Origin: Tetraselmis striata
Taxonomy: Eukaryota > Chlorophyta > Chlorodendrophyceae > Chlorodendrales > Chlorodendraceae
Assembly (NCBI GenBank): GCA_006384855.1
Contig: VCJN01003588.1
Coordinates: forward strand, 186,001 to 250,000
Direction: 5' to 3'
Length of the DNA stretch: 64,000 nucleotides
Made by a program: the position numbers and the translations under genes. The notes under the pieces are model-generated. The model did not search any database. It was not told the DNA's origin and worked only from the letters and a program-made list of their open reading frames with translations. Positions 54,418 through 63,999 of this stretch are shown one piece after another (the first letter of the stretch is position 1; each line of letters opens with the position of its first letter).

Positions 54418-54861
54418 TGTTAATACTAATATGCTGATGAGAGCGCTGAACTGCTGTGACTTGTAGCTGCTCTTGCTGCTCTAACAGGCTGCCACAGTGG
54501 TACTGCACCTGGGTACATTTAGGATTGCGCTCAGATGGGCAACAGGCTCAAGTGACTGTTGACCATTCATGTCCACACCAACAAAGCATAAAGTACTAGA
54601 AAAGTTACATCAAACGTACCAGAACCAAGGTACAACGGTAACTACTAGAGGCCATCTCAGTGGCCAGGATGCCACAGACCGGCTAGGCATGTTGCAAACA
54701 TGCCCACCAGCCAAGTCGGAGAAACCTAGCCTTTGTAAATCACTTCGTTCTTCCCACCAGCTCCTCACTCGACCTGCAAGGTCGTGTTGCCGTCCTGTGC
54801 ACTCACACTCACCAGCTGCTGCTTGTCTGTCAGCTGCAGCCGCCTTGTGTCGACATTAACA
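54418..54861 (+). repeat. 5' LTR of the copia element
   Basis: Canonical TG...CA ends with inner inverted TGTTAAT/ATTAACA. It differs from the 3' LTR at G/T (about 54488) and C/T (about 54717). The 96-codon ORF in both LTRs is probably not coding. Confidence 0.95.
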
Positions 54862-54877
54862 GGTTATAGGTCTGATC
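54862..54877 (+). promoter_or_regulatory. Probable primer-binding site, half-tRNA type
   Basis: GGTTATAGGTCTGATC directly follows the LTR. It resembles the Drosophila copia site (GGTTATGGGCCCAG), which pairs with the anticodon arm of initiator Met tRNA rather than the tRNA 3' end. The complement here would have a UAU-type anticodon loop or a mismatch to CAU. Confidence 0.45.
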
Positions 54878-54997
54878 GCGCATGTCCCTGCGCCACTCAT
54901 CGTTGTTTTCGTCTTCGCTTCCACCTAGGTTTCTCAACCTCTGGGTTTCTCCGCTCGTCTCATCCTCGTCGTCCTCTGGCGTCCTCCGTCACCCCTC

Positions 54998-56272
54998 GTG
55001 GGAATCCTTGCTACCATGTCCCACGCGCGCTTGAAGACCAAGGACTATGAGTCCTTTGCTCGTCCTGGTGATTTTGATGCTGCCTCATGGCTGCTGTGGC
55101 AGTTTCAGCTTGAGAGTCGTCTCACCAGCGAGGAGGGGTATTCTAATATCTTTGTCGCTGATGACACCACAACCTCTGAGGACTGCCACGCCCAAGTCTT
55201 CCGCCTGCTGCTCAACCTGCTTCCTGGCAGGACCGCGGCGACTCACCTCCTGGACGTCAGCTACCGTTACAACACCCGTAAGGGCTACCACGCCCTGCAA
55301 GCCCTCAAGGCCGCTTTTGCTCCGCCACCTGAGACCTACATCTCCACCCTTGAGGGCTCCCTGTCTACCAAGCAATCTCCTCACGAGGACCTCGAATCGT
55401 TCATCGCCCGCCTGATGCTTGCCCGCCTGATGCTTGACAGAGCCGGCACGATTGTCCCTGACGCCAAGCTGATCAACCACTTCCGTGATGGTCTGCGTCA
55501 ACCTGACTTCAAGTCTGAGTACGACCACCTTCTTCGCAGCATGCCTGACACCTTCCTTGAGGCAGCGAAGGCTGTCCGTCTCACCTCCCGTGCGCCTGCC
55601 GCCGAGTCAACTGCTGCAGCATTCCTGGCCACGCCGCCCCCGTCGCAGCCGAGCGCCGTGAAGGATGGCAAATTGAGTGAGGCTAATCTCACTGCCCTGG
55701 TCGCAAGACTCAAAGAGGAGCTCTCTCCTCCTCAGCCCGGCGCTAAAGATGCAACCATGTCCAAGCTCGCCGCCATGCTGTCTTCCTTGGCGTCCGGCGG
55801 CGCTGGCCACTCGTCTACGCAGCCGTCAGACCGTCCCGGCGTCAACAAGCGCCGCTGCTATTACTGTGGCATCCCTGGCCACCCGAAGCGTGACTGCCGA
55901 AGCTACGCCCGGGACAAGGCCGCGGGCCGTGTTCACCCTGATCGCAACCCACCTGCAGGAGACGGCCGCGGCCGCCCTGACGCCGCTGGCGACAAGGAGC
56001 ATGCCCACGTGGCCAAGGAATTTGCTTTTGTGGCGACCTCTCACCTCAACCTGCCCAGCTGCCCCACATCAGCAGAACGTCTGGCGCCCGTCACCACAGA
56101 CTTCAACGTGATCACCCATTGCACCTTCTGTTGGAGCCGCTCTCACCTGCGCGAGGAGTGCTACAAGCTCCGGGCGGATATTGCGGATGGCAAGCGTCCC
56201 ATGCTCCCCGAGGCTGATGTGGTGGGTACATCCATCATGCCACTTGCGGAGCCTGCCATGCATGGGTGCTGA
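54998..56272 (+). CDS. copia gag
   Basis: A 424-residue ORF. Residues ~10-200 form a UBN2/Retrotran_gag-type capsid (FDAASWLLWQFQLESRL, LLNLLPGRTAATHLLDV, RKGYHALQALKAAF, LINHFRDGLRQPDFKSEYDH). Two CCHC knuckles follow, CYYCGIPGHPKRDC at about residue 286 and CTFCWSRSHLREEC at about residue 375. The second one near the C-terminus is less usual in copia gags. The ORF ends at TGA 56270-56272; the sequence TGC TGA G there would allow a +1 shift into the next frame, which is open through the linker. The first ATG after the leader was chosen. Confidence 0.85.
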   Translation: MGILATMSHARLKTKDYESFARPGDFDAASWLLWQFQLESRLTSEEGYSNIFVADDTTTSEDCHAQVFRLLLNLLPGRTAATHLLDVSYRYNTRKGYHALQALKAAFAPPPETYISTLEGSLSTKQSPHEDLESFIARLMLARLMLDRAGTIVPDAKLINHFRDGLRQPDFKSEYDHLLRSMPDTFLEAAKAVRLTSRAPAAESTAAAFLATPPPSQPSAVKDGKLSEANLTALVARLKEELSPPQPGAKDATMSKLAAMLSSLASGGAGHSSTQPSDRPGVNKRRCYYCGIPGHPKRDCRSYARDKAAGRVHPDRNPPAGDGRGRPDAAGDKEHAHVAKEFAFVATSHLNLPSCPTSAERLAPVTTDFNVITHCTFCWSRSHLREECYKLRADIADGKRPMLPEADVVGTSIMPLAEPAMHGC

Positions 56273-57060
56273 GCAGGAGACTGATGAGTCTAAGGCGCCC
56301 GCGGAGCCAGTGGAGTCTGCTGCGGCGTGTCATGAGTCTAAGGAGCCCGAAGAGTCAGGCGAGCCTGCCGCGGAGCCTGACGCGCTGGAGGCGTCCGCTG
56401 AGGATCCTGACGCCGAGCCCAAGTCACCTCATCGCCGCAACCGCCATCTGCGCCGCCGCCGCAACCATGTTGTGCGCCGCCGCAACCATGCGGCGCGCCA
56501 GGCTGCATGCGCCTTCCTACGCATCAGCGAAGGGGATTACGATGCCTCGAGCGACAACAACATGCCGGGCGCGGTGACTGACAGCTCGTCTGGCGGCAGC
56601 TGCACACCGTGTGACTGGAGCCCGCCACAGGAGCGACCCCCCACACATGATGCCGCTGACTACCCGGACGCCGTCCCTCCGTCTACACCGGATGCCATTG
56701 ATCAACTGATCATGATGACTGCTGTCGACAACCTCTGCGATACCGCCAGCGATGTGGATGTCCATGGTGATGACGGCAATGGCGACAGTGACAGCGAGTG
56801 CGAGCATGACGCTTTGGAGCGCGCGTTCCACTGGCGCCACACTGCGTCTCATCGCCCGGGTGTGTGCTACCCGGCCTACCTCACTCCTACCAAGACCGTT
56901 CCCTTCTTCCATCCATGTGGATATACTGCTGCGTTTGCCGCCCAGACGCTGCCGGACATCGCCTCCACACCGCCATTGCCTCACGCCGCCCTTGCCCGCT
57001 CGCCGACGCCGTTCCAGCCTCTTCTGTCTGTTACTGATGTCCAGGCCGACCCTGCTGCTT
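56273..57060 (+). CDS. copia linker between gag and methyltransferase
   Basis: Frame +1 relative to gag. Starts with a Glu/Ser/Pro-rich acidic stretch, then Arg/His-rich RRNRHLRRRRNHVVRRRNH, which could bind nucleic acid or act as a nuclear signal, then a second acidic segment (SDVDVHGDDGNGDSDSECEH), and leads in frame to methyltransferase motif I. The ORF overlaps the gag end by about 90 bases. No fold recognised. Confidence 0.5.
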
Positions 57061-58020
57061 TTACCAAGGGCAAGCCGATTCGGATTTTGTCACTGTGTGC
57101 TGGCGCCCTTCACTGCATCGCGGAGGGCCTGGCCGAAGCTGGTGTCACCATTGGCGACATGATCTGTGGGTTTTAGACCGACCGAGACCGACAAGCACGT
57201 GCGCAAGGACGGCCGGGTGGAGCAGGAGCGCATGCAAGCCCGCCATCCTCATCAGATCCCTGCCAGCGCCATCCACGACTCCTACGGCCGCATCAACCCT
57301 GATGTCCAGTCCATCACTGACGACGAACTGGCGTCCCTTGGGCATGTCGACCTAGTGATTGCCTCACCGCCCTGCGCCCCGTTCTCAGCCGCCAACCCTC
57401 ATCGCCTCATGCTCGCCGACCCGCGTGCTGGTGGGCTGTACGGTTCTATTGATGTCGTCAAGCGTCTGGCGTCGATGCAGTCTGGTGGCGTCAACTTCAT
57501 TCTCGAGAACGTCCCCGGTGCTGCGCGCTGCCATGAGATCGTTGAGGCTATATATGGGCACGCCAATTCTGGTCCGAGCGCACGAGCTTGGGTCAACAGC
57601 CAGACGCGATACAGTGGTATGGAGCAACATCCGTGACATCGATTTCTTTCGCGCTCACTATCAGCAGGCCCAGCGGGCACCGCTGTCTGTTGGGGAACTC
57701 CTTACCACACATGGCTTCTCTCCACGGTGGACCGCTCCTTCTCATCTGCAGCATGGCCTCTTCTCGAAGTTCGTCTCCCGCCGGGGCAGTTACGCCTACC
57801 GCATGACCACCGCCACGACAGACGCACCTGCAGTGCCCGGCAAAAGCATGCTTCTACTCGACGGCGAGCCTGAAACCCCCTGTTTGGACATCGTGGCTGT
57901 GAGCATGGGCTTCCCGGCTGACACATTGGACATCCCTGGTCTCTCGCTTGATCAGCGCCGCATGATGCTGGGCGCCTGCATCGACGCCAACATCGGCAGG
58001 TGGCTGGCACTTGCCATCGT
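57061..58020 (+). CDS. copia-borne cytosine-5 DNA methyltransferase
   Basis: Motif I KPIRILSLCAGALHCIAEGL (57072 onward) is in frame 0. Frame 0 ends at TTT TAG (57171-57176), and frame 1 continues with ETDKHVRKD, ASAIHDSYGRI, then motif IV HVDLVIASPPCAPFSAANPH (catalytic Cys near 57373) and motif VI NFILENVPGA (57495). Frame 2 then gives TPILVRAHELGSTARRDTVV (motif VIII-like RRDTVVWSNI, about 57600) and motifs IX-X, MGFPADTLDIPGLSLDQRRM with LGACIDANIGRWLALAI (57905-58015). The usual G-N-S/A of motif X is G-A-C. All core motifs are present in order, so the family is secure. Activity depends on whether the frame changes are bypassed. Confidence 0.88.
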
Positions 58021-61000
58021 TAAGGCCAGTGCGTCAGAGGTTGCGCTACCCAGCATCAAGTCGTTTCCGCAGTCGTGGGTGCTTGACACCGGCGCCACCT
58101 CTCACATGGTGGCCAACATCTCTGACTTCGCGGACTACAAGCCCATTTCCCCGCGCTGGATTCACGGACTGTGTGCACGAGCCGTCGGCATCGGCACTGT
58201 GCGAACCACCATTCCCGACGACAACGGCACTGCTCAGACAGTCGTTCTTCGCAATGTGTTACACGTGCCAGATCTCGCGTTCCGCTCTGACAACCAGATC
58301 TATCGTCTCTTAAGTAGCCGGCAAGCTGAGGAGCAGAATGCCCATCTCCAGATCATCATCAACTCCCGCGGCAGCCGCCTCGAAGTGGGCGATACCGTCT
58401 TCCCGGTGGAGAGCGTCGACCGCCTGTACGTGCTGCACAGCCGCATTGAGCGGTCTGGACCCCCAGCGGGCATCTCCCTCGTCTCTGCAGTGAAGCAAGA
58501 CTCCAAGCATCTGTGGCATGCCAGGCTCGGTCACATCCATGAGCGCGCCATGGACGCTCTGCGCGGCACCGCAGGCACGCAGGTTGACTACTCCACGCAG
58601 ACGCGTCTACCGTTCTGCCACGCCTGCGCCATGATCAAGGCTACTGCAGCCCCGCGACCGCGCACCTGTCATCCTCGACCAGATGCACCACGTCACATGC
58701 TGGGCTGCGACTTCTGGGAGAACCCCACCAGATCGTTGCAAGGCAACTCCTACGTGTTTGGAGCTGTTGATTACGCCAGCAGCTGGTGCTGCATTCTATT
58801 TGTCCGCTCCCGCGTCGCCGCTGTCGACTGCCTGCGCCGCGTCCTGGCGATCGCCCGCAGCATGGGGCACACCGTCCGTGCCCTACGTCTCGACAACGAC
58901 AGCGTGTTTCACAGTCGCGCCTTCATCGCTGAGTGTGACGCTCATGCACTGCGACGTGAGTATTCTGCTCCCTACAGCCAGTTTCAGAATGGGCTGGTGG
59001 AGCGTACCTGGCGCACCTTGTGGACCTGGGGCCGCTGCATGCTGGCCTATGCTGGCCTTCCTACCCCGTACTGGCAGTTTGCCATGGCTACCGCTGCCTA
59101 CCTGCACAACCGCACTCCTAGGAGCACCGGCGCTGCACCCATGTCCATCGTCGCCGCAGCCGCCCCTGATCTCTCCCATTTGCGCGTCTTCGGCTGTCCA
59201 GCGTACGTTCATCAACAGCGCGCTCAACGCATCAAGTCGGACCCCTCTGCTCGACTCGGCATCTTCGTGGGCTACGACGCTTTGCATGCGGACGACTGCT
59301 ACCTCGTCTATTTTCCTGATACCAACACCACCGTGGCAACGCGCAACGTCACGTTCAACGAGCATTGGGTCCTGCCGGCTACCCCTTCACCTGCCACTGA
59401 TGTGTGGCGGCATGCCACACAGGAGGGGATGATGTGGCAGAAAGGGCATGCATCAACTCCAGGAGGGGCATCTACCTCCGGAGGGGCATCGACCTCAGGA
59501 GGGGCATCCCGCCCACTGCACCGTCCCGACAGTGACAGTGATGCCAGCGACAGCGACGAAGACTTCTTCCGAAACGCCCAGCCTGAGCGAGATGAGACGC
59601 CCGAACCAGCCGGAGCCGGTGCCCCGCAGCCACCAGCAGTGACTCCCCAGCCTCCTACTCCTGCCGTCCCTGGTCCAGCACGCCCTGCAGTGCCAACCGC
59701 CCCGACGTCCAGCGGACCGCCACAGCCTGCCGGCTTGTCCCGATCAAGCCGCCCGCGCATCGACTACCGCAACCCCGTCAGCGCCCGCCACCAGGCATGG
59801 AGCAACCGAGATCATGCCCATCTGGCAGGCGAGGCACCCGGCGATCCGCAGACGCACACGGAAGCTCTGACCGGTCCAGATGCACCACACTGGCTGGAGG
59901 CGATGTGGGTAGAATACCGATCCCTCATAGCCAGGAAGACGTGGGTACTGGTGACCCTACCATCCGGCAGGAAGGCAGTCAGGTGCAAGTGGGTATTCAA
60001 GACCAAGCGCAACGCCGACGGCAGCCTGGCACGCTACAAGGCGCGACTGGTGGCCAAGGGCTTTAGCCAAGTGCATGGCATCGACTACAACGACACCTTC
60101 GCACCTACCGTGAAGTTCACCACGCTACGCATCATATTTTCCCTGGCTGCCCATTACGGCATGGAGCTCGAGCAGACCGACATCGACTGTGCGTTCCTCT
60201 ACGCAGACCTGGAGGAGGATATCTACATGACACAAGCCCCTGAGTTTGAACAGCAAGGCCCCAACGGAGAGGAGCTGGTCTACCACCTGAAGAAGAGCGT
60301 CTATGGCCTCAAGCAGGCGCCGCACGATTGGTACCTCAAGCAGCGCGAGCACATGCTGGGGCAGGGATTTGCTCAGCTCAAGACCGACCCTGGCGCCTAC
60401 ATCTACCGATCCGGCAACACCTTCAGCATTGTGGCGATCTACGTGGACGACATCCTGATTTGCAGCAACTGCACCACTTGGGTGGTTCAGTTCAAGCGCA
60501 ACCTCGCTGACGAGTTCGACATCAAGGACCTGGGAGCCTGCACCTGGATTCTAGGCATGAAGGTGGAGCGCGACCGAGACGCGGGCACCATCAAGATACA
60601 TCAAGGGAAGTACGTGACCGACCTGCTGGAGCGTTTCAACATGACAGACTGCAACCCTGCTGATATTCCCAGCGTCGGCAACGATGCTCGCGACTCACCT
60701 GCGCTAGACGATCCAAGCATTTTCAGGAGCCTCATCGGCGGACTGCTGTACGCCTCCACTGCCACCAGGCCTGACATCACTGAGGCCGTCAACCGCCTGT
60801 GCAGAGCTATGTCAGCCCCAACTCGCGCACACATGGAAGATGCAAAACATGTTTTGCGCTACCTCAAGAAGTACCCTGATCGAGGCATCACCTTCGGCGG
60901 GAGCGACGTGCTGCAGCTAGCTGGATGGTCTGACTCAAACCACGCCACGATGACCAGCCAAGGCAAGGCCACCTGCGGATTCTACTTCACCATCTGCGGA

Positions 61001-61390
61001 GGAGCAGTGAGCTACAAGTCGCTGTTGCAGCCTATCGTCACCCTATCCACTGCGGAGGCGGAATACGTCGCCATGGCAATCGCCACTCAGGAGGTGATGT
61101 TCATCAGGCAGATGTTGCAGCTGGGACTCGCACTTGACGGCCCTACCCCTATCGGAGAGGACAATCAAGCATGCATCGCTATCGCCACAAATGACGTGAC
61201 ATCCAGTCGTACCAAGCACATGGACATCCGCTACCACTTCGTGCGCGAGGCATGCAAGAATGGCGACATCAGTATCCACTACGTGGAAACCAGGGAGATG
61301 GCCGCCGACATGTTCACCAAGCCTCTACGCAACCCTCTCTTCGCCAAGTTTGCTGCAAAGGTCATGCAGTTCATCGAGGAGGGGTGTTAA
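57359..61390 (+). CDS. copia pol polyprotein (MTase C-terminus, protease, integrase, RT, RNase H)
   Basis: Reliable from about 57570. The order is the methyltransferase C-terminal part, then aspartic protease with SWVLDTGATSHMV (about residue 242), then GAG-pre-integrase HLWHARLGHIHERAM. Integrase has D in GCDFWENP (~450), D in LRLDNDSVF (~511) and E in NGLVERTW, 35 residues later, as expected (D35E). A Thr/Ser/Pro-rich linker leads to RT (KARLVAKGFSQVHGIDYNDT, YVDDILIC at ~1027, the copia-type YVDD) and RNase H (GWSDSNHA ~1190, TLSTAEAEYVA ~1230, MFTKPL). No internal stop, all catalytic residues visible, so this part could be functional. Ends at TAA just inside the 3' LTR. Confidence 0.93.
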   Translation: MPHRPAPRSQPPTLIASCSPTRVLVGCTVLLMSSSVWRRCSLVASTSFSRTSPVLRAAMRSLRLYMGTPILVRAHELGSTARRDTVVWSNIRDIDFFRAHYQQAQRAPLSVGELLTTHGFSPRWTAPSHLQHGLFSKFVSRRGSYAYRMTTATTDAPAVPGKSMLLLDGEPETPCLDIVAVSMGFPADTLDIPGLSLDQRRMMLGACIDANIGRWLALAIVKASASEVALPSIKSFPQSWVLDTGATSHMVANISDFADYKPISPRWIHGLCARAVGIGTVRTTIPDDNGTAQTVVLRNVLHVPDLAFRSDNQIYRLLSSRQAEEQNAHLQIIINSRGSRLEVGDTVFPVESVDRLYVLHSRIERSGPPAGISLVSAVKQDSKHLWHARLGHIHERAMDALRGTAGTQVDYSTQTRLPFCHACAMIKATAAPRPRTCHPRPDAPRHMLGCDFWENPTRSLQGNSYVFGAVDYASSWCCILFVRSRVAAVDCLRRVLAIARSMGHTVRALRLDNDSVFHSRAFIAECDAHALRREYSAPYSQFQNGLVERTWRTLWTWGRCMLAYAGLPTPYWQFAMATAAYLHNRTPRSTGAAPMSIVAAAAPDLSHLRVFGCPAYVHQQRAQRIKSDPSARLGIFVGYDALHADDCYLVYFPDTNTTVATRNVTFNEHWVLPATPSPATDVWRHATQEGMMWQKGHASTPGGASTSGGASTSGGASRPLHRPDSDSDASDSDEDFFRNAQPERDETPEPAGAGAPQPPAVTPQPPTPAVPGPARPAVPTAPTSSGPPQPAGLSRSSRPRIDYRNPVSARHQAWSNRDHAHLAGEAPGDPQTHTEALTGPDAPHWLEAMWVEYRSLIARKTWVLVTLPSGRKAVRCKWVFKTKRNADGSLARYKARLVAKGFSQVHGIDYNDTFAPTVKFTTLRIIFSLAAHYGMELEQTDIDCAFLYADLEEDIYMTQAPEFEQQGPNGEELVYHLKKSVYGLKQAPHDWYLKQREHMLGQGFAQLKTDPGAYIYRSGNTFSIVAIYVDDILICSNCTTWVVQFKRNLADEFDIKDLGACTWILGMKVERDRDAGTIKIHQGKYVTDLLERFNMTDCNPADIPSVGNDARDSPALDDPSIFRSLIGGLLYASTATRPDITEAVNRLCRAMSAPTRAHMEDAKHVLRYLKKYPDRGITFGGSDVLQLAGWSDSNHATMTSQGKATCGFYFTICGGAVSYKSLLQPIVTLSTAEAEYVAMAIATQEVMFIRQMLQLGLALDGPTPIGEDNQACIAIATNDVTSSRTKHMDIRYHFVREACKNGDISIHYVETREMAADMFTKPLRNPLFAKFAAKVMQFIEEGC
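61375..61384 (+). promoter_or_regulatory. Polypurine tract
   Basis: CGAGGAGGGG immediately before the 3' LTR, the expected plus-strand primer site; it overlaps the end of pol. Confidence 0.8.
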
Positions 61391-61828
61391 TACTAATATG
61401 CTGATGAGAGCGCTGAACTGCTGTGACTTGTAGCTGCTCTTGCTGCTCTAACATGCTGCCACAGTGGTACTGCACCTGGGTACATTTAGGATTGCGCTCA
61501 GATGGGCAACAGGCTCAAGTGACTGTTGACCATTCATGTCCACACCAACAAAGCATAAAGTACTAGAAAAGTTACATCAAACGTACCAGAACCAAGGTAC
61601 AACGGTAACTACTAGAGGCCATCTCAGTGGCCAGGATGCCACAGACCGGCTAGGCATGTTGCAAACATGCCCACCAGCCAAGTTGGAGAAACCTAGCCTT
61701 TGTAAATCACTTCGTTCTTCCCACCAGCTCCTCACTCGACCTGCAAGGTCGTGTTGCCGTCCTGTGCACTCACACTCACCAGCTGCTGCTTGTCTGTCAG
61801 CTGCAGCCGCCTTGTGTCGACATTAACA
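61385..61828 (+). repeat. 3' LTR of the copia element
   Basis: Same ends and length as the 5' LTR, followed by AGTAA. Confidence 0.95.
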
Positions 61829-63999
61829 AGTAAAGCCATGCGAAGAGTGCTCAACAGCTCGAGCGAAGAAAACGCCACGCATTCGACTCATTGAAATTGA
61901 TTTACAACGTGCTGACTTGCTGCTCTCCAGTGCCCAAGCCGAGTTGCTTTTAGGACATGCTTTATCCAACCTCTGTGGGAACCCTAGGGATTGCGGATGC
62001 AGCTTCCGGCCTTCCTCCTTGTCGCCCGCGCCCCTCCTCCTTCCATGCCGCTTGGTATTGTCCCCCCTTGCCGTGGCGGGGGTGTCGTGTACGGTGGTAT
62101 GCGGAAAGCGTGTATGTTGACGGTGAGTGTGCGTGCGGGGTTTGTGGGAGGTGCATTGGTTGGACATGGCAGGTTTGAGGGACTGTCGGGATATGCGGAG
62201 GAGAGTATGTAGCCATCCGATTGAGTGTCGTTGGAGTTTCCTATAGAGGCGGATTGCCGCGGCGCTGGGACGCGGAGGGGGTTTGTCCAGGGGTTGCTTC
62301 TTGGGGCGGAGGACCGTTAGGCTATGGATGGCTTCTAGTGTGAGCTTGTGCATGGTGCCGCTGCGGTTGAGGGTGACGGGAATGATTTCAATCGGACACT
62401 GCCATCCTTGTTGACGTAGGGCGTTCACCATGTGTTAGTATTTTTCGCGGATGAGAGCGTGCACGGTGGCATGATTGAGATCAGTACAGTATTTGAATTC
62501 GATTATCTGTATTTTTTGGACTGCTCTGGGATAGGTGCGGGGAGATATGGTTTCGGTGGCCGGGTCCCAGTCGAATCCGACGATGCGTATTGCGTCCGGC
62601 TTGCAGTGTTTAGGGCGGAGGTGGGGGGGGGGGGGGTAGCATGGTCGTGGGGAGCATAGTGGGTGCTCGGGCGGCGCTAGGACCTTCGGTTGCCCCTTCT
62701 TGTGCGTCCGCTAGGCGATCGGGGATGTTGATATAGGGGATTGTGTGTGTGATTCTGTTGGTTAGATCGGAGATCATGGTGTCTCTGTTGGGGGAGGAGA
62801 AGTCAGCCACATGTTTGTTGCCCGCGTCCGTGGATAGTGCGTGCCAGCGACGGCCGTTTAGGACTTCCAGCTCGTTGTGGAATAGTTTAAACGTGCTATT
62901 GTGTCGGTCTGTCTTTAGGCCGGCCATGGAGGGGCAATTGCCTGCCATGTGACCATTGCTGAGGTGCTGTCCGCATTTTCCGCATGTGAAGGACGGCTGG
63001 CCTTTGCGTCTCATTCGGCTTTAGTGTGTTCCCCACATGAATTCCAGCCTGTGGATTCTTTCCGAGGTGGTGATGTCCGAGGGTGTGACGAGGTCCGGCA
63101 TTACACATGTGGCCAACGCCTGGTCTATGAGGTGGGAGTGTCGGGTTTCGTAGGAGGCGTCGCCGCCTACTATAGCGTTGGCATGTTTCCGAAGGGCGGC
63201 TTTCAAGTTATGGGGGGTGTGAGGGGTAGTTGGCGCGCCTTGGCATGGGTTCAGCCACACGTCCTCGGTTCGGGAGTTGCGCCTACAGTTACGATAGTGT
63301 CAGGTGGGATTGTGCCGTTGGCTACTTCGCCGGCGGGGGTGTCGGCTTGTTCGTTGCCTTCGACCCCAATATGGGCTTTGACTTTCTGGAGGATGGTCCG
63401 GAGTCCCATATCCGCTCGGTATCGAAGTTGGCGTACTATATATGTTCGAGTAGTAGTTTGTGAGCGTGGCGTCGCAAGGTGACCGGCCGGTACATCATGC
63501 GCTCTATTAGGTGAAGGAAGACTACGCTATCTGATAGGGTGTGCTTCGGTAGGTCAGACTCGAGTGCCACCGATGTGGCGGCCAGTTCGGCTCTGGTGAT
63601 GATGCGGCCAATATTGTCTGCGTCCACTCCCACTGCGATGGGTTTATTGCCCGGCGTGTAGACCCCGGCGCCGTTTCCCACCGCTCCGCCGCAGTGGATG
63701 CGGGAGCCTTCGTTGTATGTAAAGCGTTTCGGGTCGTGCCGTCTTTCCAGGGGATGTATGGATGATATTGGTGACGTCAGCGGGCGGAGTTCTTGTGCGG
63801 CGGGTGGTATCCGCCAATCGCGAGGCGGTCTAGGAAAACGGGAGCATGATGTTGCTGCTCCTGCTGCGTCCGAGCCTATTGGTCGTTGGGTGGTGTCAAG
63901 GTGGAAGTGCGGGCGGCCGGGGTACAAGACCCTGAGGGCAGCCGACATCTTGGTCGAAGCTTCCTCTGCGTTTACGAGGTAGGGGGCGGAAGCCACCAA
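61829..63999 (-). pseudogene. 3' part of a LINE: RNase H, zinc knuckle and nuclease-like C-terminus
   Basis: From the window edge downward, RNase H shows RFTYNEGSRIHCGG (usual TDGS Asp replaced), AELAATSVALES, LSDSVVFLHLIERMMYRPVT, then after a frameshift near 63430 QKVKAHIGVEGNEQAD. Next come ERIHRLEFMWGTH and a stop, then CGKCGQHLSNGHMAGNCPSM (a CCHC-like knuckle near the ORF end). After a G-run frameshift, QIIEFKYCTDLNHATVH is followed by MVNALRQQGWQCPIEIIPVT and LTLEAIHSL. The E-x-K in IEFKYC could mark a PD-(D/E)xK-type nuclease-like domain. RT would lie beyond the window. Copia inserted into or beside its 3' end. Degenerate copy. Confidence 0.6.

Larger units (their letters stand above)
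54418..61828 (+). mobile_element. Young Ty1/copia element carrying a C5 DNA methyltransferase
   Basis: Identical-length LTRs (444 bp, TGTTAATACT...CATTAACA) with two differences seen by eye, and a perfect 5-bp duplication AGTAA on both sides (54413-54417, 61829-61833). Internal order: gag with two zinc knuckles, acidic/basic linker, C5 methyltransferase, protease, integrase, RT, RNase H. Integrase before RT makes it Ty1/copia. The main ORF is open for 1343 codons. Coding moves through frames 2, 0, 1, 2, three steps of the same sign. It appears recent and may be active. Its right flank is a decayed minus-strand LINE. Confidence 0.95.

Noticed and set aside
54569-54859. 96-codon ORF in both copia LTRs
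   Set aside because: Present only because the LTRs are identical; composition is not protein-like and it precedes the gag leader.
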